From positions 48,607,442 through 48,671,441 of the forward strand of contig NC_083602.1 of assembly GCF_029168945.1 (NCBI RefSeq): DNA of 64,000 nt. Direction: 5' to 3'. Of this stretch, positions 1 to 13,620 are shown piece after piece; position 1 is the first letter of the stretch, and every line of letters starts with the position of its first letter. Source of the DNA: Cannabis sativa (Eukaryota; Streptophyta; Magnoliopsida; Rosales; Cannabaceae). The translations under genes and the position numbers were made by a program. Under the pieces are notes generated by a model. That model was not told the DNA's origin. It did not search any database and was given only the letters and a program-made list of their open reading frames with translations.

Positions 1-1200
<1,200 letters not shown>

Positions 1201-1310
1201 GCTTCTTGGAGACTAAGGCTCATATCTTGACTTACTTTATTCTCTCGTGCGAGCTCCAATGGAGAGAGGAGGCAGAGGTTATAGGGGAAAAGGAAGAGGC
1301 GCCGATGGCT

Positions 1311-1905
1311 ATGGCTGCGCCAGCTCGAAGATCGATGATCTCTCGGCGGTGGCAATCTGCCGAGAGCGCTGTGACCACCTTGACCGAGCGATTCAACAGC
1401 GTTTTGCCTTCACTGAGTCTCACATGGCTTACATTCTCTCTCTTAAAGGTATTGGTAACTCATTACAAACTTTTATTCAGCAGGAGTTAGCTAATTCTTC
1501 TGGGCCTCCTTCCTCTCTTAAGAAGCTTAATCTCCCTCCTCAACGGAAAGGCGATCTTGATGTAAGTAAGACTATCAAAGCTTCGAAATCACCGCACCAT
1601 CACTACAATTCGATGCTGATCTACAATTCCATTCCGATTCAGACTCGGATGATTCGGGTTCGCTTCACCATTCAGATCATTCATCGCCTTTGCACAGTCT
1701 CAATGGTATGTATGGTTACAAGGAAACTGATCAATGGTTACATGGAAACGGATCAAGGAGGATTGGGCTCGTATGGAGGAGGGTTTTAAAATATGAATTA
1801 TATGCAGAATAAAGCTACGCCTTCTGTGGTCTACCAGCAAAGACCCCTCAGTCCCGAGATCATACACCGTGTGGGTGACACTTCTTCTTCTTCTTCTTCT
1901 TCTTG
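1311..1905 (+). pseudogene. DUF630/DUF632 (NRG2-like) gene, N-terminal fragment
   Basis: DUF630/DUF632 proteins are plant-specific and usually begin with Met-Gly-Cys, an N-myristoylation signal; members act in nitrate signalling and leaf form. Bases 1313-1489 encode the DUF630 domain: GCASSKIDDL, AVAICRERC, then LSLKGIGNSL. The original start reads ATGGCTGC at 1311, one G short of ATG-GGC-TGC, so the start codon is out of frame with the domain. Further on, the Asp/Ser-rich linker typical of the family (SDSDSDDSGSLHHSD) lies in a second frame at about 1605-1680. The next conserved block (TPSVVYQQRPLSPE, then a Ser run) is in another frame at 1793-1902. At least three shifts therefore break it. 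After the Ser run the sequence leaves the family. Upstream Arg/Gly-rich codons (1262-1310) do not belong to it. No introns are seen in this part. Confidence 0.82.
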
Positions 1906-2271
1906 GAGACTACAGGGAGGCGGAGGTCACAAGGGAAGAGGGAGAGGCAGAGGTTCTTGGAGACTGCAGGGAGTCTTTCGCGTTTAGGTCGAAATGATGA
2001 ACAATATTGTTTTGCATTTGGGTTTAGTTTTAGGGATTTCACTTTTTGTTGCGTCGGTTATTAACTTTCACTATTGTATTTTGCGTCATTTTTAAAAGGT
2101 CGCTAACCAAATAATTGACTGTTAATAAATGACGCAAAATGAAACATAAATTTTTAAATTTTCTGCTTATTTGCGTCAGTTTAGTTTTTAGCGTCATATA
2201 CCTAAACGACGCAAATAACATATTATTAGTGTCATTTTTAAAGAGATGCCCCAATTATTTCAGTACTATTC

Positions 2272-2310
2272 ACGTCGGTCAACGCTGTGAATAGTAGCGT
2301 TGACCGACGT
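2272..2310. repeat. Perfect hairpin in CACTA sub-terminal region
   Basis: Two perfectly complementary 15-base arms (2272-2286, beginning ACGTCGG, and 2296-2310) flank a 9-base loop. The arms lie 23 bases inside the transposon end and share the GTCGG core of the other sub-terminal repeats, so they probably form part of the transposase-binding array. Confidence 0.75.
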
Positions 2311-2333
2311 AAATAGTATAATTTGTAGTAGTG

Positions 2334-3880
2334 CGACTAGAGTCCTAAGCCGTAGTAGATATATATTCATTATTTACGTGATTAAAAATAATATAATAAC
2401 TCTTATGTTTTATAAAGAAAATATTAATAATAATCAAATCAGTACTACTCAACAAGATTAATAATATCCACACATTTATGTAGTCGCCGAATAGATAAAT
2501 TTAATAAGTCAATAAATTACTTTTGAAATATCTGCCATCCTTCATTCCTCATTTTTAATTACTATTACATAGCTAATTTAAATCATATAGATTATCCATT
2601 CAAGCCTAAAAATAAAATTAGTTTTCAATAGAAAGTTTGATAAATAGAATAAAACTAACCTAGGAAAGAATTTCTTCCTCAACGGTACCATCCTCATCCA
2701 CTAGCATCAAACTGAGTTCCTGAAACAGGAGAAAATAGGGGGTAAGCTTATAGGAAAGGACCATTGGTTTAATAAAAATTCATGCATGGTTAACTTTTAA
2801 AAATAAAATAACTCACCACCATTATAAAAATGTATAAACAAATTAGAAAGACCACAAATAATCACAAAATAAAGCTTAAAATGCATATCACACCGTCTTC
2901 TAGACCCCTAACTCTCAATACCTATCATACAAAACTACATCCATAACCAGCTAGTCGCACCTGATAACTACCATATATAATATCAGGGCTCAGATTTAAC
3001 TTCCAGTATGATCTAGGTCTTTCACATAGAGGTGATCGAGTGCATAAGTAATCTACCTATGATGACACAGAGACTAGATCGTGAAACAACAACATGCACA
3101 AATCATGCATGATCTACATATCTCATCAATATAACCAAAAACAAGTAAATAAGAATAACAAAAGGACATATTCCCTTTCATTTTAGAAAATTTTGCAGCA
3201 AAATGACTGTATTTCAAATAAAGCTAAAAATTATAACCTGTATATATATTTGTACAAAAATATATTTGGCACTCAGTGCCCCATAGCAGTCAGAAAAAAG
3301 ATGCATATTAAATTTTTAATTTATCTAATATTTTATAAATTATAAAAGTTAGAATATGTGTAATGTTATTCAACACAAATAAAATAAAGTCCAACAATAA
3401 AGTTGAGTTCCCTACCTCTCCCAAGTCATTAAACATTATCAAAAGAGACTATCCTAAGCTCTCAAGTCTCGCGCTCTAATTGTTTAGTCCAATCTTAGAT
3501 ATCACTTTTACCTATACCGTCAAATGTCTAAAAAATGATCACAATTGTATTCTACATTCAAAATCGAGTCTAGTGACATATAATATGACTATATTGAATG
3601 TTTGGAGTTCTAAAACCTCACTTAAGTGGTTCACATTAACTATCGTTTGCGATAGAAATCGGGTCTACCAGAAACACCTTTGAAAATAGGAGTAGCATAT
3701 ATCAGAACGACCACCTCAATAAGTAGATAGCACCCATACAAACCATTTATCAAAACGATACATGGTATCACTAAAAATCCTTTAGAAAGGGGTGGAGCTA
3801 CAAAAAGTTCATCAGAAAAAGTATCGAGTTGGGCGAAATGACTTAGTACAGATTGTTCTCCTCAAGAAATTAATTCTAGT
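2334..3880. other. Intergenic or degraded repeat, nothing recognised
   Basis: AT-rich sequence with no coding region or repeat ends that I can support. A short exon-like stretch on the minus strand near 2660-2720 has an AG before it and GT after it, but it is too short to name. Confidence 0.5.
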
Positions 3881-5690
3881 GGTGAAGAAGGATCGTCAGA
3901 TGGACACCGAAGGTGATCAAAAAATGTTCTCAAAGTTTCAACCTCCAAACTTTGACTCGTGATCTCTCGCTAACAGTGGCGCATACAGAGGCACTGCTTG
4001 GGGGATTGAGATCGTCGGTGGTCGGGGGTCCGAGTGGTGCAACACGTGGATTAGGTGGTAGTCGGAGTATGATCACCGACGGTGGTGGTGGTTATGGTTT
4101 CTTGAGTGATTGAAGGGAGAGAAAGAGAAAGCGAAATACGAAAGAAAGAGAGGGACTGTGTCACTTGGCCTGTTGAGCTTTTGTCTCGCAACAAGCTCCT
4201 TTTGTGTTCATCTCCTAGGGTTCTATTAGTGGATTACATGGTATCACCTTTGCCAATATACATATTTGAGCTCTTGCTTCCCACTCGGTGGCTTTTGTGA
4301 AGAAAGTGTGAGGCTTGGGCTTTGCCATTGAGTATTCCACTCAACACTTTTTGCATACTACCCACACTAGTTTTTTACCTTTTGTTCTTCCAGTGGAGGT
4401 CACTTATTTCCTCCTTGTAGCAGTAAGCTTGGGAGCTTGAACTCACCGAGTACACTCACTTTTCCTTTCTAGGCCTATTTCTTGAAGTGTTGGGGTTCAG
4501 TGGCATAAATGGTTGAAGGCACCGTACTAGAGATGGCCTTCTCAATAGTTGAATACTTCAATCACTCAAGAAACCATAACCACAAGGGGGTCGAACCTCT
4601 ATCAAAAATCTTATTGTCTATGGCTTTTCATTCTTATTTGTGCACACGCATGGCGAGCATCAAGTTTGTACGACCCTGCTATTGGTTGATCACTTTATGC
4701 GGTCAACACTATCTTTCGAAGTAGGTCTTGCATTTCTCCCTCTAACTCCTTCATCCTTTTGCTCATCCTCTCTTGAGAGTTAGTGAGTGGAACTTGGGTC
4801 TTTCATGTGGTTTGCACAAGGCTCGTGGAGGGTACTCCTCTTATTTGAAAAACATGTAAATTACAACTAAAGCTGACAAATAAGGCCTTCTGCTTACCTT
4901 GCACTTGGTGGGAAGCCATAGGCAAAGTGCCCCTAGCATAAGACCTCTTGGCTGAAGTCTCTTCCTTAGGCTATGGGGTGCTTCCCCCAACAAAATCCCC
5001 TCATGATAGGTAGGCCCGAGTTATCTCAATTGGCCTATTAAACTTTTGTCTCGCGAGAAGCTCCTTCTATGTTCATCTCCTATGGTGCTGTTAGTGGATG
5101 ATATCGAATCACCTTTGCAGCATACATAATTGAGATCTTGCTTCCCACTCTGTGGCTTTTGTGATGAAAGTGTGAGGCTTTGGCTTTGCCATTGAGTATG
5201 CTACTCAACACTTTTTTCATACCAGCACACTAGTTTCTAACCTTTTGTTCTTCCAGTGGAGGTTGCTTATTTCCTCCTTGGAGCTTGAACTCACCGAGTA
5301 CGCTCACTTTTCCTTTCTAGGCCTATTCCTTAAAGTGTTGGGGTTCAATGGCATAAATGGTTGAAGGCACGGTATTGGAGATGGCCTTCTCGATAGTTGA
5401 ATACTTCTATCAATAGGGTTAGCCACCAATGTCATTATTGAGTCACGTAGTGTCCTAGGCCCTTTTTGAGTATTTGCGTGGTGGTCCACACTTTGGTTAC
5501 TCTCCCTCTGGCCCTCTCTGCAAATTGGAGGTAGATGTTCTCTTACTATGGTGGTCGGTTGGTTTTCACATCAGTGCACCCCATTTTCTCAGAGACAATG
5601 GGAATTTCTTGACGTCTTGAAGATTACAGTGAATGGTTTAGGAACTAATGTAGCTAGAGCTTGTCGTTCCCACAAACAATGACAAATTAT
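3880..5690 (-). mobile_element. Decayed Tat-like gypsy leader/gag region, duplicated module
   Basis: Read on the minus strand, the same module appears twice: about 5410 to 4580 (long) and about 4560 to 4160 (short). Each copy keeps recognisable phrases such as a stretch ending ERKSE and one reading KPHTF in translation, but both are full of stops. A third copy, inverted, lies at about 7385-7539 plus 10433-11130. The best preserved piece (10656-10988) ends in SRERMSKMMKELEAKM, resembling the N-terminal gag region of Tat-lineage gypsy elements. Assignment to that lineage is tentative; the repeat structure itself is directly visible. A 25-base block starting TCAATCACTCAAG occurs at 4089-4115 (minus), 4557-4583 (plus) and 7359-7383 (plus), which shows local rearrangement. 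Confidence 0.45.
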
Positions 5691-6110
5691 TGATGGTAAG
5701 AACTAGTCAACAAAATGACAAGAACTTAAGATGTTGTTTCAAGATCTTAATAGAATAATACTTGAAGTAAATATTACTCTCTTCACTATTTAGTAAAGAT
5801 ACAATTTCATCAATACTTTTTCTACCATAGAGTCTCCCTTACAGTGAGTTCAAGGGCTTTATTTATAGAGAGCCCTTCACACTTTACAATCTTACCAGAT
5901 CTCAAAATCATAGGATGTCAAGTCCCTTTAATACCTGATGACATAGTATCTCAGGATGTTTGATGTATCAGACATCCTAAGTTACACTAAAATTTCCTCT
6001 TTTACTTGCACCTCAGATAAAATGAACCTTGTCTCCTATACTAATATTCATTGAGTAGTTTTTATCTTATTTGTGATTCTTGGCTTAAACGTTTCTAGCC
6101 TCGATATCTT
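5690..6110 (-). repeat. Probable LTR end with TATA box and primer-site-like sequence (minus strand)
   Basis: On the minus strand a TATA box, CTATAAATAAAG, lies at about 5868-5857. Some 170-190 bases downstream (about 5690-5670) is TTTGTGGGAACGACAAGCT. The latter resembles the sequence following the LTR in Tat-lineage gypsy elements, where GGCGCC normally precedes it; here that core is degraded. If right, this is the 3' edge of a 5' LTR whose gag runs leftward into the duplicated modules at 5410-4160. The outer LTR end was not found. Confidence 0.4.
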
Positions 6111-6169
6111 CTCCTTGCTTAAATTTGTATGAGTAGGCCAAATACATGGGAACCGGAGGCCGTGGGTGT

Positions 6170-6450
6170 TTGAGATGAGGAGGCCACTCACTGCTGCGTG
6201 TAAGAGCTGATGGGTGGAGCCCTCCTTGGTGGGTGGAGCTCCCCTTGGCTACATGGAGGAGCTAGTGCGTGGATCTCCCCTTGGCTGCGTTGAGGAGCTG
6301 GTGTGTGAAGCTCCCCTTTGTGCGTGAAGCTCCCCTAGGTTCATGGAGCTCCCCTTAGTGCGTGGAGCTCCCCTTGGCTGAGTCAGAAGAGCTAGTGCGT
6401 GGAGCTCCCCTTGGTGCATGGAGGAGTTAGAGTGTGGAGCTCACCTTGGA
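6170..6450 (+). repeat. GC-rich minisatellite
   Basis: About ten imperfect units built on GTGCGTGGAGCTCCCCTTGG, some extended by GCTG-CGTGGAGGAGCTG, occur in a row. GC content is far above the surroundings. The unit contains GAGCTC, and unit length varies between about 20 and 45 bases. It sits just before gypsy pol debris. No coding role is apparent. Confidence 0.75.
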
Positions 6451-6489
6451 AAACTTTTGGGCATAACACTAATGACTCCAAATATTACA

Positions 6490-7208
6490 CTTAGTAATTT
6501 TTGGAGGTCAACATCTACCAAGCCAATATAGGCATGGCTTTTTATGAGGCATTATATGGTAGACCATGTGATCGCCATTATGTAAGGCTGAACCAAATGA
6601 GCATGTCCCTATTGGACCCTAGATTATTACTAGTACCTCTGAAAAGAGTAAGGGAATTTAAGAAAGACTTAAGGTTGATCAGAGTCATCCAAAAAGTTAT
6701 GTCGATCTCCATTGACGGGAAGTTGAGTTTTATGTTAGTGATTATGTGTTCTTGAAAGATACTCCTATGCATGGTGTAATGAGATTTGGAATAAAGGGTA
6801 AGCTAGCCCCAAGGTATGTTGGACCTTTTGAGGGTATCAAGAGGGTTAGGGTGGTTGCTTACTGATCAAACTTACCAGTACGGTTGGGGCATATTCATAA
6901 TGCGTTCCATGTGTCTATGTTGAGGAAGTATACTCCACATTCATCACATGTCATTGAGTATGAGGCCATCCCTCTTCAGGAAGATGTGACATATGAGGAA
7001 CAACCTGTCAAAATCTTGGCGAGAGAGCTAAAAGTGTTAAGGAACAAAGAGATTCCAAAGTCAAGGTCTTATGCCAAAACCACAAAGAAGATGAGGCTCA
7101 TTAGAAGTAAGAGTCCGAGATATATATGAAGTATCCTCACTTATTTAACTTTCAACTTGTAGTTGTACTTTTAAATTTAGGGACAAAATTTCTTCAAGGA
7201 GGGAAGGA
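6490..7208 (+). pseudogene. Decayed Tekay-like gypsy pol C-terminus (integrase end and chromodomain)
   Basis: Residues of a degraded integrase tail are visible from about 6510 (IGMAF-YEALYGRPC, matching [13 protein letters not shown] in the intact copy at 17768-22264). A second frame from 6884 reads [12 protein letters not shown], then YEEQPVKIL and VLRNKEIP, the integrase-to-chromodomain junction of Tekay elements. Beyond about 7050 the chromodomain continues in another frame (VLCQNHKEDEA). Several stops and shifts separate the pieces, so it is dead. A purine-rich run (AAGGAGGGAAGGA) at 7195-7208 immediately precedes a TGTAA LTR start, so the 3' polypurine tract is preserved. Upstream domains are missing. 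It is diverged from both other Tekay copies and therefore probably older. Confidence 0.75.
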
Positions 7209-7539
7209 TGTAAACAATCGGTCAAACTGAGTAAAATGAGAAAAAAAAATTAGGATATAGGATGTGGGATCCAATTTTTTTTATTTAATTTCTTTTTCCC
7301 CACCCACAAAACACACTCCCTCTCTCTCTTTCTTATTTCTCTTTCTCTTTCTCTCTCTTCAATCACTCAAGAAACCATAACCACCACCGAACCCCAACAC
7401 TGATTGAAGTATTCAACTATCGAGAAGGCCATCTCCAATACGGTGCCTTCAACCATTTATGCCACTGAGCCCCAACACTTCAAGGAATAGGCCTAGAAAG
7501 GAAAAGTGAGCGTACTCGGTGAGTTCAAGCTCTGAATCT
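7209..7539 (+). repeat. Start of gypsy 3' LTR, interrupted
   Basis: The LTR begins TGTAAACAATCGG right after the polypurine tract and includes a CT-rich stretch (7317-7358) and the block shared with 4089-4115. It is interrupted at 7539/7540 by a CACTA element. Its own end was not identified; sequence resembling the duplicated modules resumes at 10433. Confidence 0.6.
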
Positions 7540-10432
7540 TACTACTACAAAATGTACTTTTGGTGTCGGTTTTAAACTGACACTTATACTTTTAGTTCCA
7601 GTTCACAAAACCAATACCTATTCCATAGTCACAAAAAGTCAAAGTTTTGGTGTCGGTTCTAAACCGACACTATTGAGTTTTGGTGTCGGTTCTAAATTGA
7701 CACTTAATGTATACATATATGTTTTTCCTTTAGTGTCACTTTCAAAACGACATTATTGAGTTTTAGTATCGTTTTAAAACTGGCACTAAAACTCCCTTTA
7801 GTGTCGGTTTAAAATTGACACTTAAAGTGGATTAAAAAATTAAAAAAAATACTAAAATCAACAAAAAGAATTTAAAAGCATAATATAAATATTATTTACA
7901 ATAAATTTAAATAATTTACTTATTAAATATAATTGAAAAAAAACTACTATCATTCTACAATAAATTATAAACTTGTTTATTCACCACTACAAAAATACAT
8001 AACAAACCTAAACAATCAAACTAAATCTTGAAAATAGTTGCTAAATACAATAAGCTATGTAATATGTGGATGTAAACAGTACATGACTGCAATAACAACT
8101 ATTTAAAAAATCAATGTTGAGAAGAAAATAAAGTTAGTTGTTTCTCCACTAGTGTTTCTCTGTTGATTAAGGAAGACCCTGAAAATAAAAACCAAACACA
8201 AAGCAGTAAGTGGGAAAAAGAGAAAAACAAGCATAACCAATGCTATTAATGCTTCTACCAGAATCCTTACAAGTTACAATCAATAAGTAAATAAACATTG
8301 CAATGTATTGAATTGATTATTAGTTTTGTTGTTGTTGTTGGAGTTGTACTTGTACTTTATATCTTCGATAACATCTATGCCACTAAAACTGAAACTTTAC
8401 GAGGAGAAACGTTATATCCTAAACCAAATACACAATATCAAACAAGCAATAAGTTGCTTGAATTAGAAAGAAAATGAAATATCTACACCCAAAAAAATAT
8501 AATAGTATGATCAATAATTGAACATTAGAAGTAGAATCACAACTTATTATCAATATTGATAGATGATCAATAATACTTTTATTAATATGGAGTTTACTAT
8601 ATAGCTTCTACACAACTTGAATTGTGCAAGTGAACAACAAATAGTTGAATCAACAAAACAGAGCATGTGGAACACCTCTAGAATTTATACTTAAATGACA
8701 TTGTTAAGTTCTCCAGATCAATGCTAGTACTACTGTAATGGAAGAAAAAGTAGACAAATTGAAAACAAAAGATCACAGAGCAAAACTGATCAGTCAAACC
8801 ATAGAAATACGTCAAATAAATGTTAAACTTAAATACTAGTTTCATTCCCTAAAAATACTGAGTAAAGACACTATTGCTTATACAATAAGCTCTATAATAT
8901 GTCTGCATTATGATCAATAGCAAGCAATAGAGTTTTTTACTAAATTGTTCCTAACAATGCAACACTTAATAGGGCTTGGAAATTATTCACAAACAAAGAA
9001 TAAAGGAAAGTTCCAAGCAAAATTTCTAGAAATGTATGTTATTGATTTGGAGATAGCCCCTGAGTTAAATTCCATGATAAGCTCAACATATTTAACAACA
9101 TAAAAGGACCGATTCATCAAAAAAATAAAAAAGGGAATGTTCATTAAACTAAATTTGCATGACAGACTCAACATAACACACAATTAATATTTCAAATTAC
9201 TAAAATTTAGCATAAATTTTATTAAACTATCAGATTCCCCTTTCATGCCATACATAGTTTAAATATTTGGATCTTATCATTCTCAAGCTTTTTTCACAAA
9301 CTTTCCATTAGCAAACAAACCCATGATTTCCATGAGTTAGATTGAAAAAAGCAATGAAGTTGTTCTAATTTCTACTCATAATTCATAGATTCTATAGCAT
9401 GCCCAATTAACCAAATCCAACAAACATAAAACACCACTAATACATAACGATTAAAGAAAATGATGATGAAATGGGTACTGACCAACTAGAATTTATAAGC
9501 TCTCTCCAATTAACAGAAAAGATACTTCAAGGTCTGGACACATAAAATGCATACGGGTGAGCCTCTTTTTCTGTTATAGCTCCATTGGTCATCTCCTCAG
9601 TTTCACGCTTCACCATTAACAAAACTAACTACAACAACAACAAAGCTTCCACCTATATATATATATATCATAATCAATATAAAAAGAGAACAGAACCACA
9701 GAAGAGTAGAGGATTAATGCCACAAAAATATTCAAGAAAGGTATTCACCTAATATAGTAACGAGAGAGAGAGTCGGGTTGGGGTACCTAGATTTTGGGGG
9801 TCGGGGAGTTGGGAAATTGCCTCTATTTAGGCGTTGAACGACCAAAGTTGGTCTCTCTGGTAGGAGCAGGGAGCAGGGAGTGGCAAGGTTTAGGAAGAGA
9901 GAGACTGACGGAGTCGGTAGAGAGAGAATGAAAGTGTGATGAAATTAGGGCTTTAAATGACTGTCGTAGTGGTTATTTTGGGAGCAGGTCGTCGAGACGA
10001 GGCCTGGTTGTGGCTGCCGGCGTGGAGCATAGGGAGCAGAGAGAGAGGGTATCGAGGGAGAGTGAGAAGGGAAGAGAGAGGGTTTTCCAATTAAGGTTTT
10101 CAAATATTCTATTTATACTTTTTTTAAACTGAAATTTTTTTAGTATTTTTTTAAAAAAACATTGTCTTTAAGCCTCAGTTTATAACCGACACCAAAAGAT
10201 CTTTTAGTGCCAGTTATAAATAGACACTTATACTGAATCTGAATGTATAATTTTCTTTTAATTTTTTTTGGTCTCAGTTATACTTTTAGTGTCGGTCTAC
10301 TAACTGACACTTAAAGTCGTTATAGGTGTCAATTATAAATTGAGACCAAAGAGTTAGGGTGATGTTTAGTGTCGATTTTTAAAAAAAAAAACGTCACTCG
10401 AACCGACACAAAAAGTATATTTTGTAGTAGTG
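7540..10432. mobile_element. Non-autonomous CACTA element, 2.9 kb
   Basis: Ends: ACTACTACAAAATGTACTTT on the left (first base T at 7540 where C is expected) and, inverted, CACTACTACAAAATATACTT at 10432. Both ends carry arrays of a GTGTCGGTTTnAAA / CGACACT sub-terminal motif in both orientations (7560-7830 and 10160-10410). The interior is AT-rich without a transposase frame; a GA-rich part at 9750-10080 differs in composition. The left flank (TCT) and right flank (CAA) do not match, so no 3-base target duplication can be shown. Sequence on both sides joins smoothly into a module seen uninterrupted near 5280-5320, confirming an insertion. Confidence 0.82.
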
Positions 10433-11420
<988 letters not shown>

Positions 11421-11435
11421 TTTATCAGACACTTA

Positions 11436-11749
11436 GGAGGCGTTTGGTTGGGAAGAATGAAAATATAGGAATAGGAATGGGAATGAGAATAGGAATAAGA
11501 ATGGAATGGAATAAAATTTAAAATGCATAAAAAAATTGATAAAAAAATTATTAAATTTTTTTTCTTGTTACATTGGAATGGTCATTCCTTTCTTTTTAAA
11601 ATGGAATAGCCATTCCACCAAAATGGTGGAAAGAGCATTCCATTGGAATTTCATTCCAATACTTTAAAATACAACCAAACAAAGGAATGGAATGAAAATT
11701 ATTTCCTTTCCATTCCATTCCATTTCATTACCTCCAACCAAACGCCACC
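11436..11749. mobile_element. PIF/Harbinger-type MITE (Tourist-like), 314 bp
   Basis: Terminal inverted repeats GGAGGCGTTTGGTTGG (left) and, inverted, GGTGGCGTTTGGTTGG (right) differ at one base. They are flanked by TTA on both sides (11433-11435 and 11750-11752), the target duplication typical of PIF/Harbinger. The interior is built of GGAATGGAATG-type repeats that are self-complementary between the two halves. It has no coding capacity, so it would depend on a transposase from elsewhere. Confidence 0.9.
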
Positions 11750-11782
11750 TTAGAGTTTAAGATCAAGTTTCTAGCTTAGAGG

Positions 11783-12450
11783 TGTTGGAATTTTATGCTC
11801 TAAATAAAACCTATTTCAATATAATCTGATTTTTTATCAATAGAAGATTAGAAGTCATTTATATTTACATGTAGTTTTTATGTTTATGGTTTAATGTGTA
11901 CATGTTCTGTTAAGTCCAAAACATATAGTTATTCACAACCACAGTTATATCAACACAGTGGAAGGTAATTGTGACTATATGCTTCAAAAGTTAATGTCCC
12001 ATGATTCATCAGTGCACTGGATTTACACTGATGTGATAGTCAGCGATAAAGCTTACTTACACCTTCGATAAGTGTTATGTTCTTTCCATAACATTGGTAA
12101 AGTATGCTAGTATTGGATGTATGAAGTATACATTGGACTGGGCCCGATATTGATCTTGGTAAAGATATTATAATCTTACCATTGTATCTTTCTAAGTCAA
12201 TATTACTGGTTGATCTTAGATCAAAAGATCTTAATCCTAACATAGTTAGGTTCGATCTCAAGAATGTTATGTGAGTTCTTTAAGTTGTTAGTCAAAGCCT
12301 ATAATTTGGTTCGGGTCACACGTACAGCTTTGGAACATGATAGTATAATTGAATTGGAGCGCTAAGGATAGATATGAAATCTATAGCTTCTATCTAGACA
12401 TAGAAATGAAATGATGATTGGCTTCGAGCTTGGCTTAATAGAGATAAATG
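11783..12450 (+). repeat. Partial copia LTR (5' part only)
   Basis: Starts TGTTGGAATTTTATGCTCTA, the 5' end shared by all copia LTRs in the window (14880, 39717, 60697 and, inverted, 28433). It follows the family for about 670 bases up to AGATAAATGG, where it stops abruptly against minus-strand Tat gag. The promoter half is missing. Confidence 0.85.
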
Positions 12451-13620
12451 GAGATCATGGGCTCTATGGGCTTCTGTTGCTTTGAGCTTTTGTCTTCGAG
12501 AACTAGGACTTCGAGTTTGGGCTCGTGATGGAGTGTCATATCATAGAGCTCCCTATCTTTCCTATATTCTCCAGCAATGTGGGGTCCTCCTATTATGACC
12601 CCTAGATGTCCTGCCACGGATGGTGGCATCGTATCTCCATTTTAGCCTCCTCGCGCCTAGGTCTGATTGTCTTACAAATAACAATGCTGGTGGGGAGTTT
12701 TATGCCTTATTGAGTACTCAATCTCCCTCTTCAGATTTTGACACTCATTAGTGTCGTGGCCGAAGTTGGTTTGATATTTGTAGAACTTCGACATGTCCCT
12801 CTTGACCATCTCCCTTCTGATGGGAAAGGGCTTTTGGTATTAGACTGTTCCCTAAGTGGCCATGAGGATGGTTTTAGGCTTCTCTGTTAGGAGGGCAAAG
12901 CAAGTATACTTCTCCTCCTTGTTGGTGTCATGCTTGTTTCTAGTGTTTTTACCACTAGAAGTCTTGGCAGAGTTGCTTTTGTCTGCCTGTGCGCCTTGTG
13001 GGTCATGAGGCTGTTGGGTGCCTCATGAGTGCTTGCTGTTAACATGCCCTGCCCAGGCCTGTCGTATGGCTTCCTCAAGTTTGATAAAGTCATCTGCTCT
13101 ATTGAGGTACTCCTTCATGTTATTGGTGGATATCCTCTGGATATCTTTCTAGAAGTCGCTTAGTGAGAGTATGGCCCCCAGTATGGCTGTATATCGGCCT
13201 TCTTCTGTAAGGCCTTTGACTTTGGTAGCCTCGACCATAAATGTCTGAATATAATCCTTAAGAGATTCCCCTTGTTGTTGTTTGACTTCGATAAGGTCTT
13301 CCAGCTGTAATTGTACATGTCTTGAGGACGAGAATTGTGTATAGAATTCTCGTGACAACTCAGCCCAAGAGTTGAATCTTAACGCGATGAGTTTAAAGTA
13401 CCATTTTTGGGTTGTCTCCAACAATATGGCTAGAAATATGCGACAACGCACATCACTAGTAACCTTCTGGAGGTTGAGCTGCATCTCAAAGTATTTGATG
13501 TGAGCCAGCGAGTCCTCTCGTCTGGTATACATCTTCCATACTATCATTTTGAACTTTGGCAAGGGCAAGGCATTTATGTATGCAGAGATGGTGATCCCCT
13601 TGTCCGATCAAGTTCAAGGT
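12451..13620 (-). pseudogene. Tat-lineage (Retand/Ogre-like) Ty3/gypsy gag, broken
   Basis: A capsid-type gag domain (retrotransposon gag family) lies at 13568-13149: LPKFKM, LAHIKYFEMQLNLQ, a Trp-Tyr-Phe (KWYFKL) core, EFYTQFSSSR, then LKDYIQTF. Further along, at about 12780-12690, is FGHDTNECQNLKREIEY, resembling the GH-x-T-x2-C-x2-L segment after the capsid in Tat elements. At 12600-12560 is VIIGGPHIAGE, also a hallmark of that lineage. The blocks lie in different frames with stops between them, so no full protein can be made. The gene is cut off at 12450 by the partial copia LTR; protease and pol are absent. Lineage is assigned by motif similarity. Confidence 0.8.

Noticed and set aside
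2657..2720. Possible exon on the minus strand with AG and GT borders
   Set aside because: Only about 60 bases, one stop at its end, and no family recognised.
7540..10432. A captured gene in the second CACTA element (GA-rich stretch 9750-10080 looks like a 5' untranslated region)
   Set aside because: No coding sequence or splice sites follow; composition alone is not enough.
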